Positions 56,829 through 64,000 of a DNA stretch of 64,000 bases are shown here, piece by piece. Where the stretch lies: assembly GCF_014873915.1 (NCBI RefSeq), contig NZ_JADBEJ010000008.1:1116001-1180000 (forward strand). The letters are read 5' to 3'. The notes under the pieces are model-generated. The model was not told the DNA's origin. It ran no database searches and worked only from the letters and a program-made list of their open reading frames with translations. Both the position numbers and the translations under genes were made by a program. The first letter of the stretch is position 1, and every line of letters starts with the position of its first letter. This DNA comes from Amycolatopsis roodepoortensis (GTDB lineage: Bacteria; Actinomycetota; Actinomycetes; Mycobacteriales; Pseudonocardiaceae).

Positions 56829-59348
56829 ATGACACTTACAGACCTCCTGCCTGCGGATCCCGACCCCGACTCGCTGTTCGAAGCCTTCTCCACCTGGACG
56901 GCCGAGCGCGGGTTGGAGCTGTACCCCGCGCAGGAAGAGGCCATCATCGAGGTGGTCTCCGGAGCGAACGTGATCCTGTCGACGCCGACGGGCTCGGGAA
57001 AGAGCCTGGTCGCCGTCGGGGCGCACTTCACCGCGCTCGCGCACGGCCGCCGCAGCTACTACACGGCCCCGATCAAGGCGCTCGTCTCGGAGAAGTTCTT
57101 CCAGCTCATCGAGATCTTCGGCGCCGAGAACGTCGGCATGATGACCGGTGACTCGGCGGTGAACGCCGACGCGCCGATCATCTGCTGCACGGCGGAAATC
57201 CTGGCGAACATGGCGTTGCGGTTCGGTGCCGACGCGCCGGTCGGCCAGGTCGTCGCGGACGAGTTCCACTTCTACTCGGAGCCGGATCGCGGCTGGGCCT
57301 GGCAGGTGCCGCTGCTGGAGCTGCCGAAGGCACAGTTCGTGCTGATGTCGGCGACGCTGGGCGACGTCTCGTTCTTCGAAAAAGATCTCACCCGCCGGAC
57401 CGGCCGCCCGACCGCGGTGGTCACCTCGGCTCAGCGGCCGGTGCCGCTCACCTTCCGCTACGCGCTGACGCCGTTGCACGAGACGATGTCCGAGCTGCTC
57501 AACGGCGGGCAGTCGCCGGTCTACGTCGTGCACTTCTCGCAGGCCGCGGCGATCGAGCGCGCGCAGACGCTGATGAGCATCAACGTCACCTCGAAGGCGG
57601 AGAAGGAGGCCATCGCCGAGATGCTCGGCGACTTCCGGTTCTCGGCCGGGTTCGGGAAGACGCTGTCGAGGCTGGTCCGGCACGGGATCGGCGTGCACCA
57701 CGCCGGCATGCTGCCGAAGTACCGGCGCCTGGTCGAGCAGCTCGCGCAGGCCGGGCTGCTGAAGGTGATCTGCGGGACCGACACGCTCGGCGTCGGCATC
57801 AACGTACCGATCCGCACGGTGGTCTTCTCGGCGCTGACGAAGTACGACGGCGTGCGGCAGCGGCATCTCAAGGCACGTGAGTTCCACCAGATCGCCGGCC
57901 GCGCGGGCCGCGCCGGGTACGACACCGACGGCTACGTCGTCGTGCAGGCGCCGGACCACGTCGTCGAAAACGCCAAGGCGCTGGAGAAGGCCGGCGACGA
58001 TCCGAAGAAGAAAAAGAAGATCGTCCGCAAGAAGGCGCCCGAAGGGTTCGTCAACTGGACCGAGAGCACCTTCGACCGGCTGATCGCGGCCGAGCCGGAG
58101 CCGCTGACGTCGAGTTTCCACGTCAGCCACTCGATGCTGCTGAACGTCATCTCCCGGCCGGGCAACGCGTTCGACTCGATGCGGCATCTGCTGGAGGACA
58201 ACCATTCCGACCGTCCCGCCCAGCGGAAACTGATCCTGCGCGCGATCGCGATCTACCGCGCGCTGCTCGCGGCCGGGGTCGTGGAACGGCTCGACGAGCC
58301 CGACGAGCAGGGCCGGATCGTCCGGCTGACCGTGGACCTGCAGTTCGACTTCGCGCTGAACCAGCCGCTTTCGCCGTTCGCGCTGGCCGCGATCGAGCTC
58401 CTCGACGTCGACTCGCCGTCCTATCCGCTCGACGTCGTGTCCATTGTGGAATCCACAGTGGACAATCCGCGTCCGGTGCTGTCGCAGCAGCAGTTCAAGG
58501 CGCGCGGCGAGGCCGTGCAGGCGATGAAGGCCGAGGGCATCGAGTACGACGAGCGGATGGAACTGCTCGAAAACGTCACGTACCCGAAGCCGCTGGAGGA
58601 ACTGCTGGAGGCGGCGTATTCCCGCTACCGGCAAGGGCATCCGTGGGTCGAGGACTACGAGCTCAAGCCGAAGTCCGTCGTGCGCGACATGTACGAGCGC
58701 GCGATGAACTTCGTGGAGTACATCGGTTTCTACCAGCTGGCGCGCTCGGAAGGGCTGGTGCTGCGGTACCTCACCGACACCTACGACTCGTTGCGGCACA
58801 CGGTTCCGGACGAGGCCAAGAACGAGGGGTTGCAGGACCTCATCGAATGGCTCGGTGAACTGGTGCGCCAGGTCGACTCCAGTCTCCTCGACGAGTGGGA
58901 AGCCTTGCGGCATCCCGAAGAGGAAGGCCCGGTTTCGACGCGGCCGCCGTCCGAGCCGCCCGCGGTCACGCGGAACGAGCGGGCGTTCCGGGTGCTGGTG
59001 CGCAACGAGTTGTTCCGCCGGGTGGAGCTGGCGTCGCGGCGTGCCTACGACACGCTGGGCGAGCTGGACGCCGCTTCGGGCTGGGACGCGGACGCGTGGG
59101 AAGACGCCATCGAGGACTACTTCGACGAGCACGAGACGCTAGGCATCGGGCCCGACGCGCGCGGGCCGAAGCTGCTGATCATCGAGCAGGAGAAGGAGAT
59201 CTGGCGGGTGCGGCAGATCTTCGACGATCCGGCGGGCGACCACGACTGGGGCATCAGCGCCGAGGTCGACCTGGCGGCTTCGGACGAGGCGGGCTCGGCG
59301 GTCATCCGGATCACGGCGGTGGACCAGCTGGGACTTTCGGCCGGGTAA
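56829..59348 (+). CDS. DEAD/DEAH-box helicase with DUF3516 C-terminus
   Basis: This 839-aa Ski2-like RNA/DNA helicase has STPTGSGKS (Walker A), ADEFHFYS (DExH box), VLMSATLG (motif III), HHAGMLPKYRRLVEQLAQAGLLKVICGTDTLGVGIN (motifs IV-V) and HQIAGRAGRAGYD (motif VI, near residues 355-367). A basic insert (KKKKKIVRKKAPEGF) and the DUF3516 region follow, with a C-terminal helical domain. ATG at 56829 is preferred. Its last 38 bp overlap the convergent membrane-protein gene. Confidence 0.93.
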   Translation: MTLTDLLPADPDPDSLFEAFSTWTAERGLELYPAQEEAIIEVVSGANVILSTPTGSGKSLVAVGAHFTALAHGRRSYYTAPIKALVSEKFFQLIEIFGAENVGMMTGDSAVNADAPIICCTAEILANMALRFGADAPVGQVVADEFHFYSEPDRGWAWQVPLLELPKAQFVLMSATLGDVSFFEKDLTRRTGRPTAVVTSAQRPVPLTFRYALTPLHETMSELLNGGQSPVYVVHFSQAAAIERAQTLMSINVTSKAEKEAIAEMLGDFRFSAGFGKTLSRLVRHGIGVHHAGMLPKYRRLVEQLAQAGLLKVICGTDTLGVGINVPIRTVVFSALTKYDGVRQRHLKAREFHQIAGRAGRAGYDTDGYVVVQAPDHVVENAKALEKAGDDPKKKKKIVRKKAPEGFVNWTESTFDRLIAAEPEPLTSSFHVSHSMLLNVISRPGNAFDSMRHLLEDNHSDRPAQRKLILRAIAIYRALLAAGVVERLDEPDEQGRIVRLTVDLQFDFALNQPLSPFALAAIELLDVDSPSYPLDVVSIVESTVDNPRPVLSQQQFKARGEAVQAMKAEGIEYDERMELLENVTYPKPLEELLEAAYSRYRQGHPWVEDYELKPKSVVRDMYERAMNFVEYIGFYQLARSEGLVLRYLTDTYDSLRHTVPDEAKNEGLQDLIEWLGELVRQVDSSLLDEWEALRHPEEEGPVSTRPPSEPPAVTRNERAFRVLVRNELFRRVELASRRAYDTLGELDAASGWDADAWEDAIEDYFDEHETLGIGPDARGPKLLIIEQEKEIWRVRQIFDDPAGDHDWGISAEVDLAASDEAGSAVIRITAVDQLGLSAG

Positions 59349-59958
59349 CGAGCAGCAGCCGCCGGCGCCGGACCAGCTGGACGACCAGCACGATCAGCGA
59401 CAACGCCGGCAGCGGATAGCCCAGGAGCAGGCCCACCGTGATGTCGGTGAGCGGCGCGAAGACCGCGGCGACGAACACCCACGTCGGCGCGGTCGGCAGC
59501 TTCGCGCCCGAGCGGACCTTGCTCCACGGCTTCGCCACCGAAAGCCACGCCTGGAAAGCCAAAGCGCTCGCCATCAGCGCGGTTCCGGCGATCAGCGCCA
59601 TCGGCGGCGGCTCGCTGCCGACGGAATCCCATAAAGCGCCCGACAGCAGGAAGATCCCGGCGTAGAGCTGGACGAGCGTGATCGCGAACTTCGCCAGCAC
59701 CCACCAGTGCCGGGCGAACCCCCACGCCGTCGCCGCGGCGAGCAGGAAACCGGTGAACGCCGACGCGTTGGCGAGCGGTGCCAGCAGGAACGTGTCGATC
59801 TCGTGCGCCATCGAGGTCGCGGCGACGCGGATCGCGCCGTCCTCGCTCGCGCGGCCGATCGCCAGGAGGGTGAGCAGCGCGAGAGCCTGCCCCATCCAGC
59901 CGACCGAAGTGACGACGTGCAGCCATACGGTCAGCTGCCGCCAGGTCCTCGTCCCCAT
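59311..59958 (-). CDS. Predicted integral membrane protein, DUF2269-like
   Basis: The product is 215 aa (ATG 59958; GTG 59967 possible). Five or six hydrophobic segments start with QLTVWLHVVTSVGWMGQALALLTLL; basic tail RRRRLLLVTRPKV. It resembles the DUF2269 group of membrane proteins by the first His-rich span. The 3' end overlaps the helicase gene by 38 bp in a convergent arrangement. Confidence 0.72.
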   Translation of the reverse strand: MGTRTWRQLTVWLHVVTSVGWMGQALALLTLLAIGRASEDGAIRVAATSMAHEIDTFLLAPLANASAFTGFLLAAATAWGFARHWWVLAKFAITLVQLYAGIFLLSGALWDSVGSEPPPMALIAGTALMASALAFQAWLSVAKPWSKVRSGAKLPTAPTWVFVAAVFAPLTDITVGLLLGYPLPALSLIVLVVQLVRRRRLLLVTRPKVPAGPPP

Positions 59959-60012
59959 GCCGGACACGGTCGCCTGGGCGACCGGTCCGGCGCATCGGGG
60001 ACGACCCTGAAA

Positions 60013-60603
60013 TCACACCGGAAGGGGAGGGAAGCAGGACTGGGCGTCGTGGCCGTCGAACCAGAGGCCGACCATGAACGCCATCGTCGCTTCCATGAGC
60101 GGGGCCCGGTCGAGCCCGCCCGCGACCAGCGGAACGCATCCGATGTCGCGGACCAGTTCGCTCACTTCGCCGACCTTGTCGCCGCAGATCGGCACCGCCA
60201 GCGGACGGCCGCCGAACACCGGCGGAGTCATCCGCCAGACGTCCACGTGGCACAGGTTGAACGCCTTGACCACGTGCGCATCCGGTGCGGCCGCGGCGAT
60301 CCGCGCGGCCTGATCGGGGACCGTGAGCGTGGCGCCCGGGCCGACCGCGTTGGTGCAGTCGATCAGCACCTTCCCGGCGAGATTCCCCGCTGCGGCAAGG
60401 ACTTCCGTCACCGACGCGGCGGGAAGGGCGAGCAGGATCACGTCGCTGGCGCGGGCGGTCTCCTCCCAAGTCCCCACCCGCGGGGAGATCCTGGCGGCCT
60501 TGGCCCGGTCGCGGGCGGCGACCATCACGTCGTGCCCGGCCCTGGCCCACTGGCCGCCGAGCGCCTCCGCCATCCCGCCCGCACCGAAGATACCGATACG
60601 CAT
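60013..60603 (-). CDS. NADPH-dependent F420 reductase-like protein
   Basis: The product is 196 aa and opens MRIGIFGAGGMAEALGGQWARAGHDVMVAARD, the Rossmann loop of the F420_oxidored family (pfam F420_oxidored, as in Fno and YfbT-like proteins). Strand ends (DVILLALPAASV) and a CTNAVGPGATLTVPDQAARI segment are typical. It probably moves hydride between NADPH and F420 or a related cofactor. ATG at 60603; it is divergent from an HxlR regulator, 76 bp apart. Confidence 0.82.
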   Translation of the reverse strand: MRIGIFGAGGMAEALGGQWARAGHDVMVAARDRAKAARISPRVGTWEETARASDVILLALPAASVTEVLAAAGNLAGKVLIDCTNAVGPGATLTVPDQAARIAAAAPDAHVVKAFNLCHVDVWRMTPPVFGGRPLAVPICGDKVGEVSELVRDIGCVPLVAGGLDRAPLMEATMAFMVGLWFDGHDAQSCFPPLPV

Positions 60604-60679
60604 GTGCTGCTCCCTAAGATCGAGTGGACAGCACGACGGTAGAAAGCCGCGCGGGTACCGAATGGTTACCGGAGGTCCG

Positions 60680-61039
60680 ATGAACGACGTCTTCCTCGCC
60701 GATTGCCGTGCCCGGCTGGCCTTCGACCTGATGGCGAACACGTGGAACCCGGTCGTGCTGTGGGCTTTGCGCGATGGACCGCTGCGCCCGGCCGAACTGC
60801 GGCGACGGCTCGGCGGGATCAGCACGAAGGTGCTCACCGAGACCGTCCGGCGGCTGGAGTTCAACGGGCTCGTCCACCGGCGCGACTGCGGGCGGACGGC
60901 GAAGGTCGAGTACTCGCTGACGGATCTCGGCACTACGTTGCTGGGGCCTATCGAGGCCTTCGGGGAGTGGGCGTTCCGGCACGGCGACGAGGTGATGGCG
61001 GCGCAGGACGAGGCGGGCCGGTTACGCGATCTCGCGTGA
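60680..61039 (+). CDS. HxlR-family winged-helix regulator
   Basis: The product is 119 aa: a DNA-binding winged helix with FDLMANTWNPVVLWALRDGPLRPAELRRRLGGISTKVLTETVRRLEFNGLVHRRD, the standard HxlR layout. Such proteins respond to aldehydes, oxidants or redox stress. ATG at 60680 has GGAGGT 4 bp upstream. It is divergent from the F420-type reductase and may control it. Its stop lies in the first unit of a 21-bp repeat. Confidence 0.88.
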   Translation: MNDVFLADCRARLAFDLMANTWNPVVLWALRDGPLRPAELRRRLGGISTKVLTETVRRLEFNGLVHRRDCGRTAKVEYSLTDLGTTLLGPIEAFGEWAFRHGDEVMAAQDEAGRLRDLA

Positions 61040-61104
61040 TTGAGCGGCGATCTCGCGTGATTGGAGGCGCAACTCGCGTGATTGGGGGCGTAACTCGTGT
61101 GATC
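61029..61104. repeat. Four-unit tandem repeat, 21-bp period
   Basis: ATCTCGCGTGATT (61029, 61050), AACTCGCGTGATT (61071) and AACTCGTGTGATC (61092) recur exactly every 21 bp. They span the end of the HxlR gene and the whole gap to the convergent SorC gene. Confidence 0.9.
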
Positions 61105-61106
61105 GG

Positions 61107-62087
61107 CTAGGCGAGCGGGCGCGCCTCGGCCAGCTTGAGCAGCGGGACGGCCGCGGCGGCGTCGGTGATCAGCGTCGAGACCATGCCTGAGCGCAGGACG
61201 GCGTCGATCGCTTCGGCCTTCGGTTCCGTGTAGCCCAGCGCGATCACTTCGGGGACGGCGAGCAGGTCCTCGGCGCTGATCGCCAGCACGTGGTGGGCGA
61301 GCCCGGTGGACATCGGGTTTCCGTCGGCGTCGAACAGGCGCGCGGAGACCTCGGCCGTGGCGCCGCGTTTCGCGATCGCGCTCCGCTCGGCCTCGTCGAG
61401 CGCGTCGTAGACCGTCGACTCTTCGGGTTTCCACGCGCCGATGCTGACGACGGCCTTGGTCAGGTTCTTGAACTGTCCGAACGTCTCCGCGATGCCGGGC
61501 TGCCTGCGCAGCGTTTCGGTGGTGCGGCGGTCGGGGAGGACGAGCGGGCCGAAGATCGGGTACGGCTCGCCGCCGGACACTGACGCGACGCGGCTGACCG
61601 TCTCCACCGACCGGTCGCGCATGTCCATCCCCGCCTGCACCCCGCACAGTTGCACGATCGGGCATTTCGGCAGTGACTCGATCGCGTCGGTCATCGCGTT
61701 CACCGAACGTGCCCACGACAGGCCCAGGACGTCGCCGGGAGTGACGATCTCGGTCAGGAGGCGGGCGGCGAGCGTACCGATCTTGCGCCGCGCCACTTCG
61801 CGGGATTCCGGCTCCGGCGCTCGTTCGAGCACGAGGACCCGGTCGAGCCGGTACGCCGCGCGGATCTCCTCGGACAGCACGAGATCGACCGGCGCCGGCA
61901 GCCGGAACTCGACCCGGACGATGCCGCTTTCCCTGGCCGTGTCCAGCATTCGCGCGACCTTGAACCGGCTGATCCCGAACTCGTCGGCGATCTCGAGCTT
62001 CGACGCGCCCTGCTCGTAGAACCGCCGGGCCACCGCGGCCAGGCGAAGCGACTCCACCAGCCCAGGGCCCTGCTTCCTCGCGCTCAT
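61107..62087 (-). CDS. SorC/DeoR-type sugar-binding transcriptional regulator
   Basis: The product is 326 aa. A helix-turn-helix near residues 32-55 (ASKLEIADEFGISRFKVARMLDTA) precedes the SorC sugar-binding domain (LTEIVTPGDVLGLSWARSVNAM, PIFGPLVLPD). It senses a phosphosugar or polyol and represses the divergent dehydrogenase/ABC unit. ATG at 62087; a 12-bp palindrome GCTCATATGAGC overlaps this start. The longer frame to 63488 is antisense to the dehydrogenase. Confidence 0.88.
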   Translation of the reverse strand: MSARKQGPGLVESLRLAAVARRFYEQGASKLEIADEFGISRFKVARMLDTARESGIVRVEFRLPAPVDLVLSEEIRAAYRLDRVLVLERAPEPESREVARRKIGTLAARLLTEIVTPGDVLGLSWARSVNAMTDAIESLPKCPIVQLCGVQAGMDMRDRSVETVSRVASVSGGEPYPIFGPLVLPDRRTTETLRRQPGIAETFGQFKNLTKAVVSIGAWKPEESTVYDALDEAERSAIAKRGATAEVSARLFDADGNPMSTGLAHHVLAISAEDLLAVPEVIALGYTEPKAEAIDAVLRSGMVSTLITDAAAAVPLLKLAEARPLA

Positions 62088-62093
62088 ATGAGC
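62082..62093. promoter_or_regulatory. Operator 1: GCTCATATGAGC at the regulator start
   Basis: Perfect 12-bp palindrome containing the ATG of the SorC gene. Matches operator 2 in 11 of 12 positions, so binding would autoregulate the regulator. Confidence 0.7.
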
Positions 62094-62185
62094 ACTATAA
62101 CGCGAAATCAACCCGAAAGGTTGACGTAACAACAGGGAAAAGTTCACCATGCCTGGACATGCAGTCCGAAGCATAGGCCCGGCCC

Positions 62186-62197
62186 GCTCATTTGAGC
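62186..62197. promoter_or_regulatory. Operator 2: GCTCATTTGAGC upstream of the polyol dehydrogenase
   Basis: Near-palindrome 19 bp before the dehydrogenase start, differing at one central base from operator 1 (centre-to-centre 104 bp). Suited to control of the divergent polyol operon. Confidence 0.7.
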
Positions 62198-62216
62198 GGA
62201 GAGAAGAGGAGCTGGC

Positions 62217-63221
62217 ATGCGTGCCGCGATCGTGGACAAGCCCGGGGAGATCAGGGTCGGCGAGGTACCCGATCCCAAACCGGGGGATCGCCAGGTCGTC
62301 GTCAAGGTGGGTGCCTGCGGGATCTGCGGGACCGACCTCCACATCGCCGACGGGCATTTCCCGCCGACGCCCTATCCGATCGTCCCCGGCCACGAGTTCG
62401 CCGGCGAGATCGTCGAACTCGGCGCGGACGTGCCGGGCGGCTGGAAGATCGGTGACCGGGTGGCCGTCGATCCGTCGCTGTTCTGCGGCTACTGCAAGCC
62501 TTGCCGGTCCGGGCGCGGCAACCTCTGCGAGAACTGGAACGCGACCGGCGACACCGTGAACGGTGCCTTCGCCGAGTACGTCGCCGTCCCTTCGGCGAAC
62601 TGCTACCGCATGCCGGACACGATGACCTGGGAACAGGGTGCCCTCGTCGAGCCGGTTTCCTGCGCGGTCCACGGCGTGCGCCGGATCGGCGTCGAGGCGG
62701 GGGAGCGGTTCCTCGTCGTCGGGGCGGGCACGATGGGGCTGATCATGCAGCAGTTGCTGCAGCGCGCGGGCGCCCACGTCACGGTGGTCGACCGCAACAC
62801 CTCGCGGCTCGGCCGGGCGATGGACCTCGGCGCGACCGCGGTCGCGGGCGACGTGAAAGACCTGGACGACGAGAAGTTCGACGCCGCCGCGGACTGCACC
62901 GGTGCCGCTCCCGCCATCGAAGCCGCTTTCGACTCGCTTCAGCGCGGAGGCCGCCTGCTGGTCTTCGGCGTCGCGCCCGCCGAAGCACGTGTCGCGCTTT
63001 CGCCGTTCCGGATCTACAACGACGAGATCACCGTCGTCGGCTCGATGGCCGTCATGAACAGCTTCGGTGCCGCGCTCGACCTGGTCGCCGACGGCGCCGT
63101 CGACACCGCCGCGCTGCTCACCGACACCCTGCCGCTGGAGCAGTACCCCGACGCTCTCGCCCTCATGCGCAGCGGCGCCGGCCTGAAGGTGCAGGTAATA
63201 CCGGGAGGCGAAGGTGCGTAA
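62217..63221 (+). CDS. Zinc-dependent alcohol/polyol dehydrogenase
   Basis: The product is 334 aa, MDR superfamily. It has CGICGTDLHI (catalytic zinc Cys near residue 38) and GHEFAG (His-Glu), a CGYCKPCRSGRGNLCEN structural zinc loop, and VVGAGTMGLIMQQLL NAD(P) loop. The group includes sorbitol, arabinitol and other polyol dehydrogenases. ATG at 62217 follows GAGAAGAGGAG. Its stop overlaps the next gene start by 8 bp. Confidence 0.88.
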   Translation: MRAAIVDKPGEIRVGEVPDPKPGDRQVVVKVGACGICGTDLHIADGHFPPTPYPIVPGHEFAGEIVELGADVPGGWKIGDRVAVDPSLFCGYCKPCRSGRGNLCENWNATGDTVNGAFAEYVAVPSANCYRMPDTMTWEQGALVEPVSCAVHGVRRIGVEAGERFLVVGAGTMGLIMQQLLQRAGAHVTVVDRNTSRLGRAMDLGATAVAGDVKDLDDEKFDAAADCTGAAPAIEAAFDSLQRGGRLLVFGVAPAEARVALSPFRIYNDEITVVGSMAVMNSFGAALDLVADGAVDTAALLTDTLPLEQYPDALALMRSGAGLKVQVIPGGEGA

Positions 63222-64000
63222 AGCAGCCGCTCTGCTCTCGGTCCTCTTGCTGACCCTCACCGGATGTGCCGGTGCGGGCGCGCTCGGGACCGGTGACCGG
63301 ACGCTCGTCGTCGCGATCGTCGCGAACCCGCAGATGAAGGACGCCATCGAGCTTTCCGGCGAGTTCGAGAAGGCGAATCCCGGCGTCAGCCTCAAATTCG
63401 TGTCGCTGCCCGAGAACCAGGCGCGCGCGAAGATCACCGCGTCGACGGCCACCGAAGGCGGCGAGTTCGACGTCGTCATGATCAGCAACTACGAGGCGCC
63501 GCAGTGGGCCGCGAACGGCTGGCTCGAGAACCTCGGCCCGCATATCGCGGCGAACCCCGCCTACGACGCGGACGACTTCATCCCGAGTATCAAGGAATCC
63601 TTGTCGCACAACGGATCGCTCTACGCGGTGCCGTTCTACGGCGAGTCGTCGTTCCTGGCCTACCGGAAGGATCTGTTCGAACAGGCCGGGATCACCATGC
63701 CCGCCAAGCCGACGTGGACGCAGATCGCCGAGTACGCCGCGAAACTCGACGACAAGGCGAAAGGCATCGCCGGGATCTGCCTGCGCGGCAAGCCCGGCTG
63801 GGGCGAGAGTCTCGCGCCGTTCACCACGGTCGCCAACACCTTCGGCGCGCAGTGGTTCGACAAGGACTGGAACGCGAAGCTGACCAGCCCCGAGTTCAAG
63901 GCCGCCGCCGAGTTCTACGTGAACCTCGTGCGGAACCACGGCGAGGTCGGCGCGTCGAGCGCGGGCTTCTCCGAATGCGGAACGCGGTACACCCAGGGCC
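63214..64000 (+). CDS. Sugar/polyol ABC transporter substrate-binding lipoprotein (partial)
   Basis: GTG at 63214 opens a frame that runs off the right edge (262 codons visible). The lipobox LTLTGC (Cys near residue 18) marks a lipoprotein; the fold opening LVVAIVANPQMKDAIELSGEFEKANPGVSLKFVSLPENQARAKI, and YAVPFYGESSFLAYRKDLFEQAGI, are family-1 solute-binding features close to the mannitol/sorbitol type (SmoE-like). It starts inside the dehydrogenase end, so it belongs to that operon. Permease genes would lie beyond the window. Confidence 0.85.
   Translation, partial: MRKAAALLSVLLLTLTGCAGAGALGTGDRTLVVAIVANPQMKDAIELSGEFEKANPGVSLKFVSLPENQARAKITASTATEGGEFDVVMISNYEAPQWAANGWLENLGPHIAANPAYDADDFIPSIKESLSHNGSLYAVPFYGESSFLAYRKDLFEQAGITMPAKPTWTQIAEYAAKLDDKAKGIAGICLRGKPGWGESLAPFTTVANTFGAQWFDKDWNAKLTSPEFKAAAEFYVNLVRNHGEVGASSAGFSECGTRYTQG

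Noticed and set aside
62088..63488. Extension of the SorC gene to 793 aa
   Set aside because: Antisense to the dehydrogenase; the SorC family starts at the 62087 ATG.

Overview
The window is high-GC actinomycete chromosome. Codon use, strong GGAGG-type ribosome sites, many GTG starts, an imuB-dnaE2 mutasome cassette, SCO4848-type and DUF3017/DUF1918 proteins and several secreted hydrolases point to Pseudonocardiaceae, most likely Amycolatopsis or a close relative (inferred from recognised protein families and repeats, not from a database search). I see no tRNA, rRNA, CRISPR array, IS element or prophage.

Layout. 1-4.6 kb: DNA-damage mutagenesis genes (imuB tail, a 50-codon gene, dnaE2). 4.7-5.8 kb: hemerythrin-like and VOC proteins. 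5.77-7.6 kb: a retron-type reverse transcriptase preceded by a structured non-coding stretch and followed by a pentapeptide-repeat protein. 7.65-10.3 kb: a convergent 872-aa protein ending in a TNT (NAD+ glycohydrolase) toxin domain. 10.4-23 kb: mostly housekeeping and accessory genes: two MFS exporters, ArsR, DUF1918, a SPOUT methyltransferase, acetyltransferases, HhH-GPD glycosylase, ArgP-LysE pair, aldo/keto reductase, epimerase, Lrp/AsnC, lipase and a DUF2203-methyltransferase fusion. 22.8-28.5 kb: two paralogous small membrane proteins, icd, an MBL hydrolase, exonuclease III and a proline-rich-tailed protein. 28.5-40 kb: cupin/MarR pair, GH19 chitinase with DasR-like sites, secreted trypsin, trpS, YihY, D,D-carboxypeptidase, S8 and M14 peptidases. 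40.4-43.8 kb: succinate dehydrogenase sdhCDAB. 44.3-55.4 kb: a nucleoside uptake and salvage block (BMP lipoprotein, ABC ATPase, two permeases, cdd, deoA, later add) and an MFS transporter. 55.4-61 kb: an acidic actinobacterial protein, a DUF3516 helicase, a membrane protein, an F420-reductase-like protein with divergent HxlR. 61.1-64 kb: a SorC-type regulator divergent from a polyol dehydrogenase and a sugar/polyol ABC lipoprotein that runs off the window.

How it works together. The nucleoside block imports nucleosides and deaminates or phosphorolyses them in one coupled operon. The SorC, dehydrogenase and ABC genes form an inducible polyol-use unit with two near-identical 12-bp palindromic operators. 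Chitinase, trypsin, S8, M14 and lipase genes give secreted scavenging capacity.

Two dispersed non-coding repeat families are the most striking structural feature. One is a 20-bp palindrome (GCGTTTAGC-N2-GCTAAACGC), found in at least 15 copies and arrayed with 36/48-bp periods at two loci; it supplies the stop codons of two genes. The other is a 47-59-bp near-perfect palindrome (GTGAAGGCCCCCTTCC...) at gene ends, with four full copies. The best candidate for an undescribed system is the reverse transcriptase with its putative msr-msd-like RNA and the adjacent pentapeptide-repeat gene.
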